From NCBI RefSeq assembly GCF_019464495.1, contig NZ_CP080492.1, positions 2,976,001-3,040,000 on the forward strand: a stretch of DNA of 64,000 nt, given 5' to 3'. Both the position numbers and the translations under genes were made by a program. Positions within the stretch are counted from its first letter, which is position 1; each line of letters starts with the position of its first letter. Below are positions 9,482 to 16,856 of this stretch, one piece after another. This DNA comes from Leucobacter luti (lineage in GTDB: Bacteria; Actinomycetota; Actinomycetes; Actinomycetales; Microbacteriaceae). The notes under the pieces are model-generated. The model was not told the DNA's origin. It did no database searches and saw only the letters and a list, made by a program, of their open reading frames with translations.

Positions 9482-9951
9482 ATGGCTGGCGAACCACTGA
9501 TCACTGTTGTAGGGAACCTGGTCGCGGACCCGGACCCAGAGCCGCGCGTCTCGCAGACGGGCAAATTTTGGGTGACGTTCCGCGTCGCCTCAACACCGCG
9601 CGTGCGGGACAAGCCGTCGGGTGACTAGTCAGGCCCGGATGCCGCGCGTTCGACGAACTCGCGGACCACATCGCCCAGTCAAGCAAGAAGGGCACACGAG
9701 TGCCGATGGAAGGGTGCCTGTCCGTGCACACGTTCACAGACCAGCAAGGGCAGTAGCCGACGGGCCTGAACTATGACGTTGAAGCGATCAGGTCAGAACT
9801 GCGCTTCAACAACGTTCGGGTGCAGCCACGCCAGAGCACCCAGGGGGGGGGTAGGCGGGGGTTCACCCCAGGGGCAGAGTTGGCAAGGGCACAACCACCA
9901 CAAACGGGCGCGCAGGGGTTCGGAGGCTTTTACGACAACCAACAGTTCTAG
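9482..9951 (+). pseudogene. Degenerate phage single-stranded DNA-binding protein gene
   Basis: SSB binds exposed single strands during replication. The ATG frame reads MAGEPLITVVGNLVADPDPE and GKFWVTFRVAST, the start of the SSB OB-fold, then stops at PSGD (9626-9628). Another frame resumes with CRAFDELADHIAQSSKKGTR and LSVHTFTDQQGQ, hits an in-frame TAG, and continues as TGLNYDVEAIRSELRFNNV and finally the glycine-rich acidic tail ending GFGGFYDNQQF. So one gene carries an internal deletion with frameshift plus one amber stop. The tail with a terminal aromatic-rich segment is typical of phage and chromosomal SSBs. It cannot make a working product as read. Confidence 0.75.
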
Positions 9952-10002
9952 CCAACAAACCGTGCAGGACTGCCCCCAAACCCGGTTCCTGCACAACAAC
10001 CT

Positions 10003-10026
10003 AGGCCCGCCACGAGTGGGCCTTTC
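10003..10026 (+). terminator. Short hairpin terminator after ssb relic
   Basis: Arms AGGCCC and GGGCCT around a ten-base loop, followed by TTC. Placed about 50 bases after the ssb stop. Confidence 0.5.
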
Positions 10027-10086
10027 GGATGCCCGGGAGGGGCCATAGTGCTGGAACCTTGCAGTTAGCGTCTATGAATCTGGACC

Positions 10087-10716
10087 CTAGTCGGTGTCTT
10101 TATTTAGGCTTGTGTCGGTCAAAGACTGCATCCATACATCGAATGTCTCATGCATTCTTTCGGTCTCTTGAAACAGGTCATCGATGCCGTCGTTGGGGAA
10201 AGCCATCCATGAACTGATTTGTGATGTAATGCGACGCCCAGGAGGGTTGATCAGACACAACATCCCAGATTGAATCTGCGCGTCAGGGTCGTGCTTTCTA
10301 ATCAAGGAGTGATCAATAAAGGCTCTAACCCAAGTTGACATTTCTTGCGCATGGGGTATGCCTGACTGAGTTATGACCCATAACGCTCTATCAATAGTGG
10401 GGACGCTATAGAGCGGCTTGCGGTCTTCGTTGAAAAGCTTGTTGGCTTCTCTTTCCAGAATTAAAGCTGCTTCAAGTGCTTCTCTCTGGCGGTCAGCAGC
10501 AAAGCCCTTATTGAAGTCTTGCCTAGCTGCCGCGATAGACCTGTCAGTGTCCACTTTTGCCTGAGCTAAAGACTTAGCCGTTTCTTCGCGAGAGAGTTTC
10601 GTGCTCGTCCTTATCGTAAAAAAGGTTACTGCCCCGAGCGCGAGTATCTCGATGAGCGGGATCTTGTAGCTCACCTGGGAACCCAGCCAAGAAACGAACG
10701 CAAATACTATTTCCAT
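10087..10716 (-). CDS. Membrane-anchored coiled-coil protein of unknown function
   Basis: A 209-residue protein visibly richer in A/T and in Asn, Lys and Ile codons than its surroundings, which suggests recent arrival. One N-terminal membrane segment (about residues 18-36, IPLIEILALGAVTFF) is followed by a charged coiled-coil-like helix (residues 38-90, many Ala, Glu, Lys, Arg), then a cytoplasmic-looking domain with no motif I recognise (KPLYSVPTIDRALWVITQSG). Proteins of this layout occur as single accessory genes in mobile regions. It lies alone on the minus strand, directly beside the IS3 copy at 10744, so its downstream neighbourhood may have been cut by the insertion. Confidence 0.6.
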   Translation of the reverse strand: MEIVFAFVSWLGSQVSYKIPLIEILALGAVTFFTIRTSTKLSREETAKSLAQAKVDTDRSIAAARQDFNKGFAADRQREALEAALILEREANKLFNEDRKPLYSVPTIDRALWVITQSGIPHAQEMSTWVRAFIDHSLIRKHDPDAQIQSGMLCLINPPGRRITSQISSWMAFPNDGIDDLFQETERMHETFDVWMQSLTDTSLNKDTD

Positions 10717-10774
10717 CCCCGCACTCTATCCAGGTTTGGAGGTGGGTCTGATGCGCGTTTAGGTGACAGTTTGG

Positions 10775-11638
10775 TCAGGCAGCAAGTGCGACCTGTTTGT
10801 TCATGATGGTCTCGTATTCGAGCGGCGTCAAACGTCCCAACCGGGCTTGTCTGCGACGTCGGTGGTAAGTGCGCTCGATCCAGATCACGATCGCTGACCG
10901 GAGCTCGTCACGAGTCGCCCAGGTCCCCCGGCTCAGAACGTTCTTCTGGAGCAGACTAAAGAACGACTCCATCGCCGCGTTGTCGCCCGCAGCACCCACA
11001 CGCCCCATCGAGCCGGCCTTGCCATGAGCGGCGAGCGCGCGCTGTAGTTTCCGGCTTCGGAACTGAGATCCACGATCCGTGTGCAGCACACACCCACGCA
11101 CGTCACCGCGACGAAGCACGGCGTTGTTTAACGCGGTCACCGCAAGCGCGGATGTCATCTGCGATGCGATGGAGTAGCCGACAATCCGGTTTGACCACAC
11201 GTCTTTCACAGCGCAGAGGTAGAGCTTGCCTTCACCAGTCCAATGCTCGGTGATGTCCGAAAGCCATAACTCGTTTGGAGTAGCGGCCACGAACTCGCGC
11301 TGGACCAGGTCGTCGTGAACAGGTGGGCCAGGCTTCCTCCCTTTCCCGCGGGCTTTCTTCTTCCCGAATGCTGACCACCACTGCTGGTCTCGGCAGAGCC
11401 GCCACGCAGTCCGGTCACACATCGGTTCCCCGGAGCTCTTCGCTTCGTCGGCGAGGAACCGGTATCCAAACTCCGGATCCTCTATATGGGCGTCATAGAG
11501 CGCGTTCGCACGATACGCCTGCATGAGCTCTCGCCCGGTGACTGGACTACGTAGCCACCGATAGTAAGGCTGGCGTGAGAGCTTCAATACCCGGCACGAC
11601 ACCTGGACGGGGATCCCGTCATTGGTGAGCTCTCTCAC
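10775..11638 (-). CDS. IS3-family transposase OrfB (DDE catalytic subunit)
   Basis: Catalytic part of the transposase; 287 residues, full length. The DDE triad is visible as LSDITEHW (D), LHTDRGSQF (D) and AAMESFFSLL (E), with the IS3-type HTH_21/rve layout (SPVTGRELMQAYRAN upstream). It starts at GTG 11636-11638 inside the last codons of orfA (GTGA overlap), so translation is coupled or reached by -1 frameshifting as usual in the family. Confidence 0.92.
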   Translation of the reverse strand: MRELTNDGIPVQVSCRVLKLSRQPYYRWLRSPVTGRELMQAYRANALYDAHIEDPEFGYRFLADEAKSSGEPMCDRTAWRLCRDQQWWSAFGKKKARGKGRKPGPPVHDDLVQREFVAATPNELWLSDITEHWTGEGKLYLCAVKDVWSNRIVGYSIASQMTSALAVTALNNAVLRRGDVRGCVLHTDRGSQFRSRKLQRALAAHGKAGSMGRVGAAGDNAAMESFFSLLQKNVLSRGTWATRDELRSAIVIWIERTYHRRRRQARLGRLTPLEYETIMNKQVALAA

Positions 11639-11943
11639 GAGCGGGTAGAGCCTTTTCCCGGCAAATGCGCCTGCGAGAGATACGCGGCCGCACGTCGGAG
11701 CACTTGCACTTCTTGTTTGAGGAGTTTGTTCCGTTTACGAAGCTCACGTAGCTCAGCGTTCTCAGAACGGGTCACGCCAGGTTTCTCTCCGGCCTCGACG
11801 CGTTCCTCTCGAAGCCATTTATCGAGGGTTCCGACATGGATGCCGAAGTCCTTCGCGATCTGCGCGAGTGTCACTTCCGGGCCACGATTTAACGCGATCC
11901 GGATGACGTCGTCTCGGAACTCTCTGGGGTAACGAGGGGGCAT
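11635..11943 (-). CDS. IS3-family OrfA (helix-turn-helix DNA-binding subunit)
   Basis: A 102-residue protein opening with MPPRYPREFRDDVIRIALNR, then an HTH (TLAQIAKDFGIHVGTLDKWL) and a leucine-zipper region (AELRELRKRNKLLKQEV), the standard IS3 OrfA plan for end binding and multimerisation. Intact here; the corresponding gene in copy 2 is frameshifted. Confidence 0.9.
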   Translation of the reverse strand: MPPRYPREFRDDVIRIALNRGPEVTLAQIAKDFGIHVGTLDKWLREERVEAGEKPGVTRSENAELRELRKRNKLLKQEVQVLRRAAAYLSQAHLPGKGSTRS

Positions 11944-12009
11944 AGGTTCATCCTTCCAGGCCAGCCGAAACTAGCCATGTTGAATGTCACCTAAACGCGC
12001 ATCAGACCC

Positions 12010-13717
12010 CTGACGAACTGGAAGGCTTGTCTGAGGTGACGTACGGTGTGTGGCCGGGCGAAGCCGGTGTCCTCGCTCCGGGCGAGCAGGTTATCGCTAC
12101 GGCAAGCTACGCTCTGAGGCAGGCCGATGTGAACGCAGGCCAGGTTGAGAACACCGCGACGACGACGGGTAACCCGCCCACTGGAGACCTAGTGGCGGAC
12201 GATGACATTGAGATCATCCATGTGGATCCCGCGCCCGGTATCGAGCTGGTGAACACCGGCGGTCTCGAAGAAGGCGCAACGGTTGTTCCGGGTGACCTGA
12301 TCGAGTACGAGTTCATTGCTACGAACAATGGCAATGTCACCCTCACGGGCGCCACGATTGACGATGAGCTGGAAGGTCTGTCGGAGATCTTCTACACCTG
12401 GCCGGGAGAAGCTGGTGTTCTCGCTCCGGGTGAGCAGGTCACCGCGACCGCGAACTACGCTCTGACGCAGGCAGATATTGACGCCGGCAACGTGCACAAC
12501 TCGGCGACCACCACTGGCAACCCGCCCACGGGCGACCCGGTGGACGACGACGACGAGGACGTGCCCCTCCCGCAGCTGCCAGTCATCGACCTGGTGAAGA
12601 CCGGAACGCTCGCAGGCACGGGCGTAGCTGGTGACACCGTGAATTACCAGTTCACGGTCACCAACACCGGCAACGTTACCTTGGCCGGCGTCACGATTAC
12701 TGACGAGCTGGCAGGCCTGTCGGCCATCGTGTTCGGTGAGTGGCCGGGTGCTGCTGGTGTCCTCGCTCAGGGTGAGCAGGTCACCGCGAATGCGAGCTAC
12801 GTGTTGACACAGGTAGCGTCGACGACATCGCGACCACCACTGGCAACCCGCCCACGGGCGACCCGGTGGAGGATGAGGACGACGTGACTGTACCTTTGAC
12901 CCCGGGCCCCGCAATCGGCCTGCTGAAGTCGAGTACCCTTCCCCAGGGCGCGGGCTCCGACGCGGATGACCAGGTGAACTGCGCCTTCACTGCGACGAAC
13001 ACCGGCAACGTTACGTTGACCGATGTGTCGATCACTGATGAGCTGGAAGGCCTGTTGGAGATTGTCTATACCTGGCCCGGTGAAGCTGGCGTCCTCGCGC
13101 CCGGTGAGCAGGTGACGGCGACGGCGAGCTACACGCTGACGCAGGCTGACGTGGATGCCGGCAGTGTCGATAACGATGCGCTCGTCACCGGCACGCCTCC
13201 CACGGGCGACCCCGTAGAGGATCCAGACGAGGAGAACACGCCGCTGCCCCAGGCGCCGGCCATTACCCTCGTGAAGACCGGGAAGCTTAACAGCGACCGG
13301 ATCGCCTACACCTTCACCGTCGCCAACACCGGCAATGTCATCCTCACCGGGGTGGAGATCACCGACGAGCTCAAGGGGCTGTCGAAGATCACCTACGGCT
13401 CCTGGCCGGGCGAAGCTGGCGTGCTAGAATCGGGCCAGCAGATGATGGCAACTGCGAGCTACAGGCTCAACAGCGCCGACCGTGATCGCAGATACGTGGA
13501 CAACCACGCCTCCGTCACTGGCAACCCGCCCAGCGGAGACCCGGTGCAGGCAGATGACGATGAGAAGATCACCGTCGGAGCCCTCGCGGTCACCGGTGGG
13601 CAGGGCATCGCCAACGCGGGCTTCCTCGCGGCTGGCCTGCTCCTTGCCGGCGGAGTGTTGTGCCTAATCCGCAACCACCGTGCGGGAACGCATGAGGCTA
13701 CGGTCCAGATGAACTAA
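12010..13717 (+). pseudogene. LAXTG-anchored repeat-domain surface protein, 5' truncated and frameshifted
   Basis: Remnant of a cell-wall protein made of roughly 110-residue DUF11/DUF7507-like repeats ([39 protein letters not shown]), of which about four are left. The 5' end, with signal peptide and further repeats, is missing: codons for DELEGLSEV begin at once after the IS3 end. Inside the third repeat (about 12810) 16 bases that encode QADVDAG in sister repeats are absent, which shifts the frame; the sense continues in the frame from 12866. The C-terminus is intact: LAVTG, then a hydrophobic helix and an Arg/His tail, a class E sortase signal. Two lesions make it non-functional. Confidence 0.8.
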
Positions 13718-13735
13718 CCCTCCGCAGTTCAGTAC

Positions 13736-13775
13736 CTTCCCCGGCTCTCAGCATGAAAGCTGTGAGTCGGGGAAG
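13736..13775 (+). terminator. Hairpin terminator after the surface-protein relic
   Basis: Arms CTTCCCC and GGGGAAG extended by CTCTCAGC/GCTGTGAG around ATGAAA, 18 bases after the stop. No T tract. Confidence 0.65.
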
Positions 13776-13908
13776 CTGCCGGCCTCACCGCGATCGCAAA
13801 CGATGATTGCGGGACGGAGCACCTCAGACCCACCACACCCTGCGGCGCAACTTCGCAAACTTCCCCTTTTGAGCGAAGCTTCCTCCGCGTTGCAGGTGTG
13901 GTGTCAAC

Positions 13909-14050
13909 GCCGCCTGATCGAATTCCCCTAGGGTCATGACAACCCACACAATCGATCAAGAGGCGGCACCCCGTGCAGCCTTGGGCCCCTTTCCCCGAAG
14001 GCGATCCAGGGCTGCACTCTTTGTGAGCACGGCTGACGATAGCCGTGCTG
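13909..14050. repeat. Cluster of three consecutive inverted repeats in a gene-free stretch (13718-14087)
   Basis: First dyad: GCCGCCTGATCGA at 13909-13921 and TCGATCAAGAGGCGGC at 13952-13967, imperfect by a three-base gap. Second: GTGCAGCC at 13973 and GGCTGCAC at 14010. Third: AGCACGGCT and AGCCGTGCT at 14027-14049 with a six-base loop. No ORF in the stretch is convincing. The third may simply be a terminator; the first two could be recombination or regulator sites. Confidence 0.5.
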
Positions 14051-14087
14051 CCTGAAGCGTATTGAGAGCGGTAGATAGACTGGGCCT

Positions 14088-14696
14088 ATGACCGCCCGCC
14101 GCCTTCTATATGCTCCGTTCACCCTCGTGGCTCTCGCCGCGACCGTCGTCGGATGCGCAGCTGAACCCGCGCCGACGGAGGCGCCGCGGCCGTCTCAGGC
14201 GACGGAGGCTGTTGAGGCCCCAGAGCCTGCGGAGGAGCCAACCACGCAGCCCGCGGCCACGACGATCCCTGAGACGTGTGAGCAGCTCCTGCCGCTCGCG
14301 ACCGTCCAGACCTATGATCCAAGACTCGAAGCGCACCCGGGAGTGGATGCTGAGACACAGCTCTCAGGGATGATTGGCCCTAAGACGATGGGGACTTTGC
14401 AGGCCGGTGAGCGGCAGCTTTACTGCAACTGGGGGACTACTGGTACCGGGGCTCTCAGCTATCTCGGTGCGGCAATAATAAACGATTCGGCGAAGGCCGA
14501 ATTGGTAGCGGCGTTGCGCGACTCGGTCTATGAGGAAGTGCCGGCGGATGGCGCAGAGGCTCAATTCACGCAGGGACAGTCGTATGAGCACCAGCACACG
14601 GATCGGATCATTCTTGACGGCGACCTGCTGATCGCGGTCAGTCATACAATTACCGGCGATTTTGCACAGGACGCGTGGGCAAGGATCCGCCGGTGA
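14088..14696 (+). CDS. Secreted lipoprotein of unknown function
   Basis: A 202-residue protein with a lipoprotein signal: Arg near the N-terminus, hydrophobic core and lipobox VVGC with the lipidated Cys at about residue 23. A Pro/Glu/Ala/Thr-rich spacer (residues 25-60) follows, then a compact domain that begins ETCEQLLPL, holds one further Cys (QLYCNW) and ends DAWARIRR. Actinobacterial lipoproteins with this build and a CNW-like motif are common and uncharacterised. Its stop overlaps a GTG (14693) that opens a relic ORF. Codon use is ordinary, unlike the decayed DNA around it, so it may be a live gene. Confidence 0.7.
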   Translation: MTARRLLYAPFTLVALAATVVGCAAEPAPTEAPRPSQATEAVEAPEPAEEPTTQPAATTIPETCEQLLPLATVQTYDPRLEAHPGVDAETQLSGMIGPKTMGTLQAGERQLYCNWGTTGTGALSYLGAAIINDSAKAELVAALRDSVYEEVPADGAEAQFTQGQSYEHQHTDRIILDGDLLIAVSHTITGDFAQDAWARIRR

Positions 14697-15043
14697 CCGG
14701 TGCGCGCATCTACTCGATGTCTTGCGGCGGCTGCGGTTTTCTAGAGGAGCACCGGGTATTGGATGGTGCGGAGCCAGCGTTCAACATGGTGGAGCCGCGG
14801 AGGATCAAAGACGCTATGGGAATGGAGTTGACGGTGGCGACGTGTCCGCTTTGTGGCGGGCGGGCGGGCGGGTGGTGGGTGAGGTGCGGGCGGGGTAGGC
14901 CGCGCATACGTGCTATTGGGGTCCCTACGACCCCAGTGAGGAGCCACAACATGCCGGAGCAAGTACAGGGCCTACGGACCAGCCCGTACGCGACCACCGC
15001 TGTCACCTACGACTGCGAGAACTCGATGGCGAGGATCCAGTAG
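14693..15043 (+). CDS. Relic A: small Cys-rich ORF (CGGC and CPLC motifs)
   Basis: GTG 14693 overlaps the lipoprotein stop. The frame reads MTGARIYSMSCGGCGFLEEH and later RRIKDAMGMELTVATCPLCG, two CxxC pairs that could bind zinc. In the GGGC tandem after CPLCGGR the better continuation (VVGEVRAG and stop at 14898) lies in another frame, so the C-terminus from 14860 on is probably out of frame. The second half is closely related to a segment at 16730-16825. Function unknown. Confidence 0.35.
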   Translation: MTGARIYSMSCGGCGFLEEHRVLDGAEPAFNMVEPRRIKDAMGMELTVATCPLCGGRAGGWWVRCGRGRPRIRAIGVPTTPVRSHNMPEQVQGLRTSPYATTAVTYDCENSMARIQ

Positions 15044-15067
15044 ATCAGTGGGTGCCGCGCGTTCACT

Positions 15068-15376
15068 GTGGTGTCGCTGAGCCATGGCGCAGACCTGTTC
15101 GTGGACGATGAGGCCTTGTTGGTCAGTGAGCCCGAGCTGAATCTCACACCAACTGTGATCTCGCACAACCTCGGCAGCGCGCAAGTGCGGTTCGGTGTCG
15201 GCCTAGCGATTGGCGCGGACGATGCGACCGGCGAGACCGTCGAACTGACCGCGGAGCAGCGGTGCGTTCTTTGGGAGGCTGCGAATGAGAAGCTTGCGCC
15301 GGCTGTGCGGGATCGGCTGTGCGAGAGTTTAAATCCGTGGCCTGATTTGGTGGCACTGGTGAAGGAGCGCCGGTGA
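15068..15376 (+). CDS. Hypothetical protein, phage-type
   Basis: A 102-residue ORF, start at GTG 15068 or 15071. Sequence such as NLTPTVISHNLGSAQVRFGV and LTAEQRCVLWEAANEKLAP reads as real protein with a beta-rich start and helical end. No domain recognised. It follows relic A and precedes the membrane-protein pair, on the same strand. Confidence 0.45.
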   Translation: MVSLSHGADLFVDDEALLVSEPELNLTPTVISHNLGSAQVRFGVGLAIGADDATGETVELTAEQRCVLWEAANEKLAPAVRDRLCESLNPWPDLVALVKERR

Positions 15377-15449
15377 GGGGCGACCAATCGTTCGTGAGGC
15401 ACCCCGCCCGTGGCACAGGGGCTGTGCGCTTGATATGTAGACTTGGCCC

Positions 15450-16010
15450 ATGGGCATACTGAATTTCTGGTCGAGTCGCGACCGTGAAAATTGGTATGGC
15501 TTTTCAATTGATGCAGGGCGAGAATACCTCGCTGTTCAGCGTGACGAACTTAATGGGATCCGGAACCGGAGTATCACGATCCTCGGTCTGGTCGCTGCTG
15601 CATGTGCTGTCCTACTGACGGCCGTCCTAGACTCTTCAGGGTTAGCGCGCAACGGGTGGTTTTACACGCTGTGCGTTCTTGGCACCCTATCCTTCGGGGT
15701 CAGCGCAACGTGCGTGACGTTGATCGCCAATCCGGGGCTCAGCTACAAGCCAGCGCTATATCCCGACCACCTACTCAGCTACATGAAGAACCCCATGAAC
15801 AAAGATGCCCGGGAGACGGCGAATCCGTACGTCAAGAACGTGTCGCTGACATCTGAAGATGCAAAGTTGGCGCTGTGCATGGCCATCGACGAGATGCTTA
15901 TTCTCAATGAAGCGAGCTTGTCAAAGGTGCGAAGTAGATACCGGGTTTGCTTATTCTTTTGCTTCCTATCATTGGTGCTTTGGAGCGCACTTGCATGGGT
16001 GTTCGCATGA
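15450..16010 (+). CDS. Membrane protein with three predicted helices, first gene of a coupled pair
   Basis: A 186-residue protein. An N-terminal soluble helix (ENWYGFSIDAGREYLAVQRD) leads into membrane segments at about residues 42-63 (ITILGLVAAACAVLLTAVL) and 70-92 (FYTLCVLGTLSFGVSATCV), then a loop with KNPMNKDARETANPY, an amphipathic helix, and a final segment (164-185, VCLFFCFLSLVLWSALAW). The plan resembles small membrane effectors of defence systems such as SLATT or 2TM proteins, but I see no diagnostic motif. TATGTAG about 20 bases before the start could be a -10. The stop overlaps the next ATG (16007). A/T-richer than core genes, as expected for acquired DNA. Confidence 0.6.
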   Translation: MGILNFWSSRDRENWYGFSIDAGREYLAVQRDELNGIRNRSITILGLVAAACAVLLTAVLDSSGLARNGWFYTLCVLGTLSFGVSATCVTLIANPGLSYKPALYPDHLLSYMKNPMNKDARETANPYVKNVSLTSEDAKLALCMAIDEMLILNEASLSKVRSRYRVCLFFCFLSLVLWSALAWVFA

Positions 16011-16441
16011 ACGTACCTGTCTTCAAACCCAGAAAACCTGGCGTGCCGCGCAGGCCGAGCGAAGATGAACTTCCTCCAAGCGTGCCCCTAGGAAGGGCTT
16101 TGAGGGTGATCGGCATCATTCGAAGCAATGCCTCGAAGGCGGAACTGGGCGAACTCGTCCGTAAGCTGGTCATTCCTCTGCAGCAGGATCCGTCCGCTGA
16201 GAAGGTCACATTGGAGAATGTTTGGGTCAGAATCGGTGGAACCAATCAGGACATCAGAGTTGTACACGTTGCGGTGAATTCTTCAACTGCCGTTACTCTG
16301 CTCAGCCACATGAGGTCATCAAATTCTGTGCGATTGTCAGGTATCCTTCCTGCTGAACTGAGGATAGTAGACGCGGTGCAGGTTCTTATTAACGATGGTC
16401 TCGAACAGGTAGTTCAAGTGCTGCCAGTTCAGTACCTGTGA
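16007..16441 (+). CDS. Soluble partner of the 15450 membrane protein, unknown function
   Basis: A 144-residue protein starting at ATG 16007, which overlaps the membrane-protein stop (ATGA), so the two are translated together. It has a basic N-terminus (MNVPVFKPRKPGVPRRPSED) and then an alternating strand/helix body (RALRVIGIIRSNASKAELGE, VTLENVWVRIGG, IRVVHVAVNSSTAV). No catalytic motif is visible. The coupling implies that both products act together; a sensor or immunity partner of the membrane protein is one possibility. Confidence 0.55.
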   Translation: MNVPVFKPRKPGVPRRPSEDELPPSVPLGRALRVIGIIRSNASKAELGELVRKLVIPLQQDPSAEKVTLENVWVRIGGTNQDIRVVHVAVNSSTAVTLLSHMRSSNSVRLSGILPAELRIVDAVQVLINDGLEQVVQVLPVQYL

Positions 16442-16539
16442 TCTCTGTGCCGGTGAGCGCCTTCCCGAAGCACCGGCACCGCGCGTTACCCACTGCCTGA
16501 CGGAAGATCAGCACGCACCCAGAATCCATCGCGCCGCAG

Positions 16540-16826
16540 TGTCCATCGCCACCGCGTGGCCCGCGCGCTCAACAGACCCGCCGCTCGTGGCCGTGTGGCT
16601 CGCCGGTCAGTACGCAGAACTCTGAGTGTGCCAGACACTACACCCTGACGACGGTCGTGTGGCGCTCGCGACGGTGTGGGCCGAGCTGCGCGAGCGGCTG
16701 ATAGATGCGGGCGGCGCTCAATGCGGTGCAACCTCGGCGGATTCGAGACGCCAAGGGAGTGGAACTGGCGGTGGCGGAGTGCCCTCTCTGCAGCGGGCGG
16801 ATGGTGGGCGAGGTGCGGGCTAGCAC
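16540..16826 (+). pseudogene. Relic B: degraded small gene module, related to relics A and C
   Basis: Short pieces in changing frames: SVSIATAWPARSTDPPLVAV with WLAGQYAEL, then HPDDGRVALATVWAELRERL, then RRIRDAKGVELAVAECPLCS followed by GRMVGEVRA. The first two pieces match the start of relic C, the last matches relic A. The module is therefore an old chimera or the ancestral full-length form, now broken by indels. Confidence 0.4.
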
Positions 16827-16856
16827 GTGATACTCGGAAGTTGGCACGATTGATTC

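Larger units (their letters stand above)
10744..12009 (-). mobile_element. IS3-family insertion sequence, copy 1 (about 1266 bp)
   Basis: Bounded by a perfect 25-base inverted repeat: GGGTCTGATGCGCG continuing to GGTGACA at 10744-10768, and its complement at 11985-12009. It contains overlapping orfA and orfB, both open, so it looks complete. Comparison with copy 2 (19779-21041) shows the same outer ends (GGGTCT...AGACCC), which fixes the borders. The flanking triplets GGT and CCT do not form a target duplication, suggesting that one flank has been rearranged since insertion. The right flank runs straight into the middle of a repeat-domain surface gene. Confidence 0.85.
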
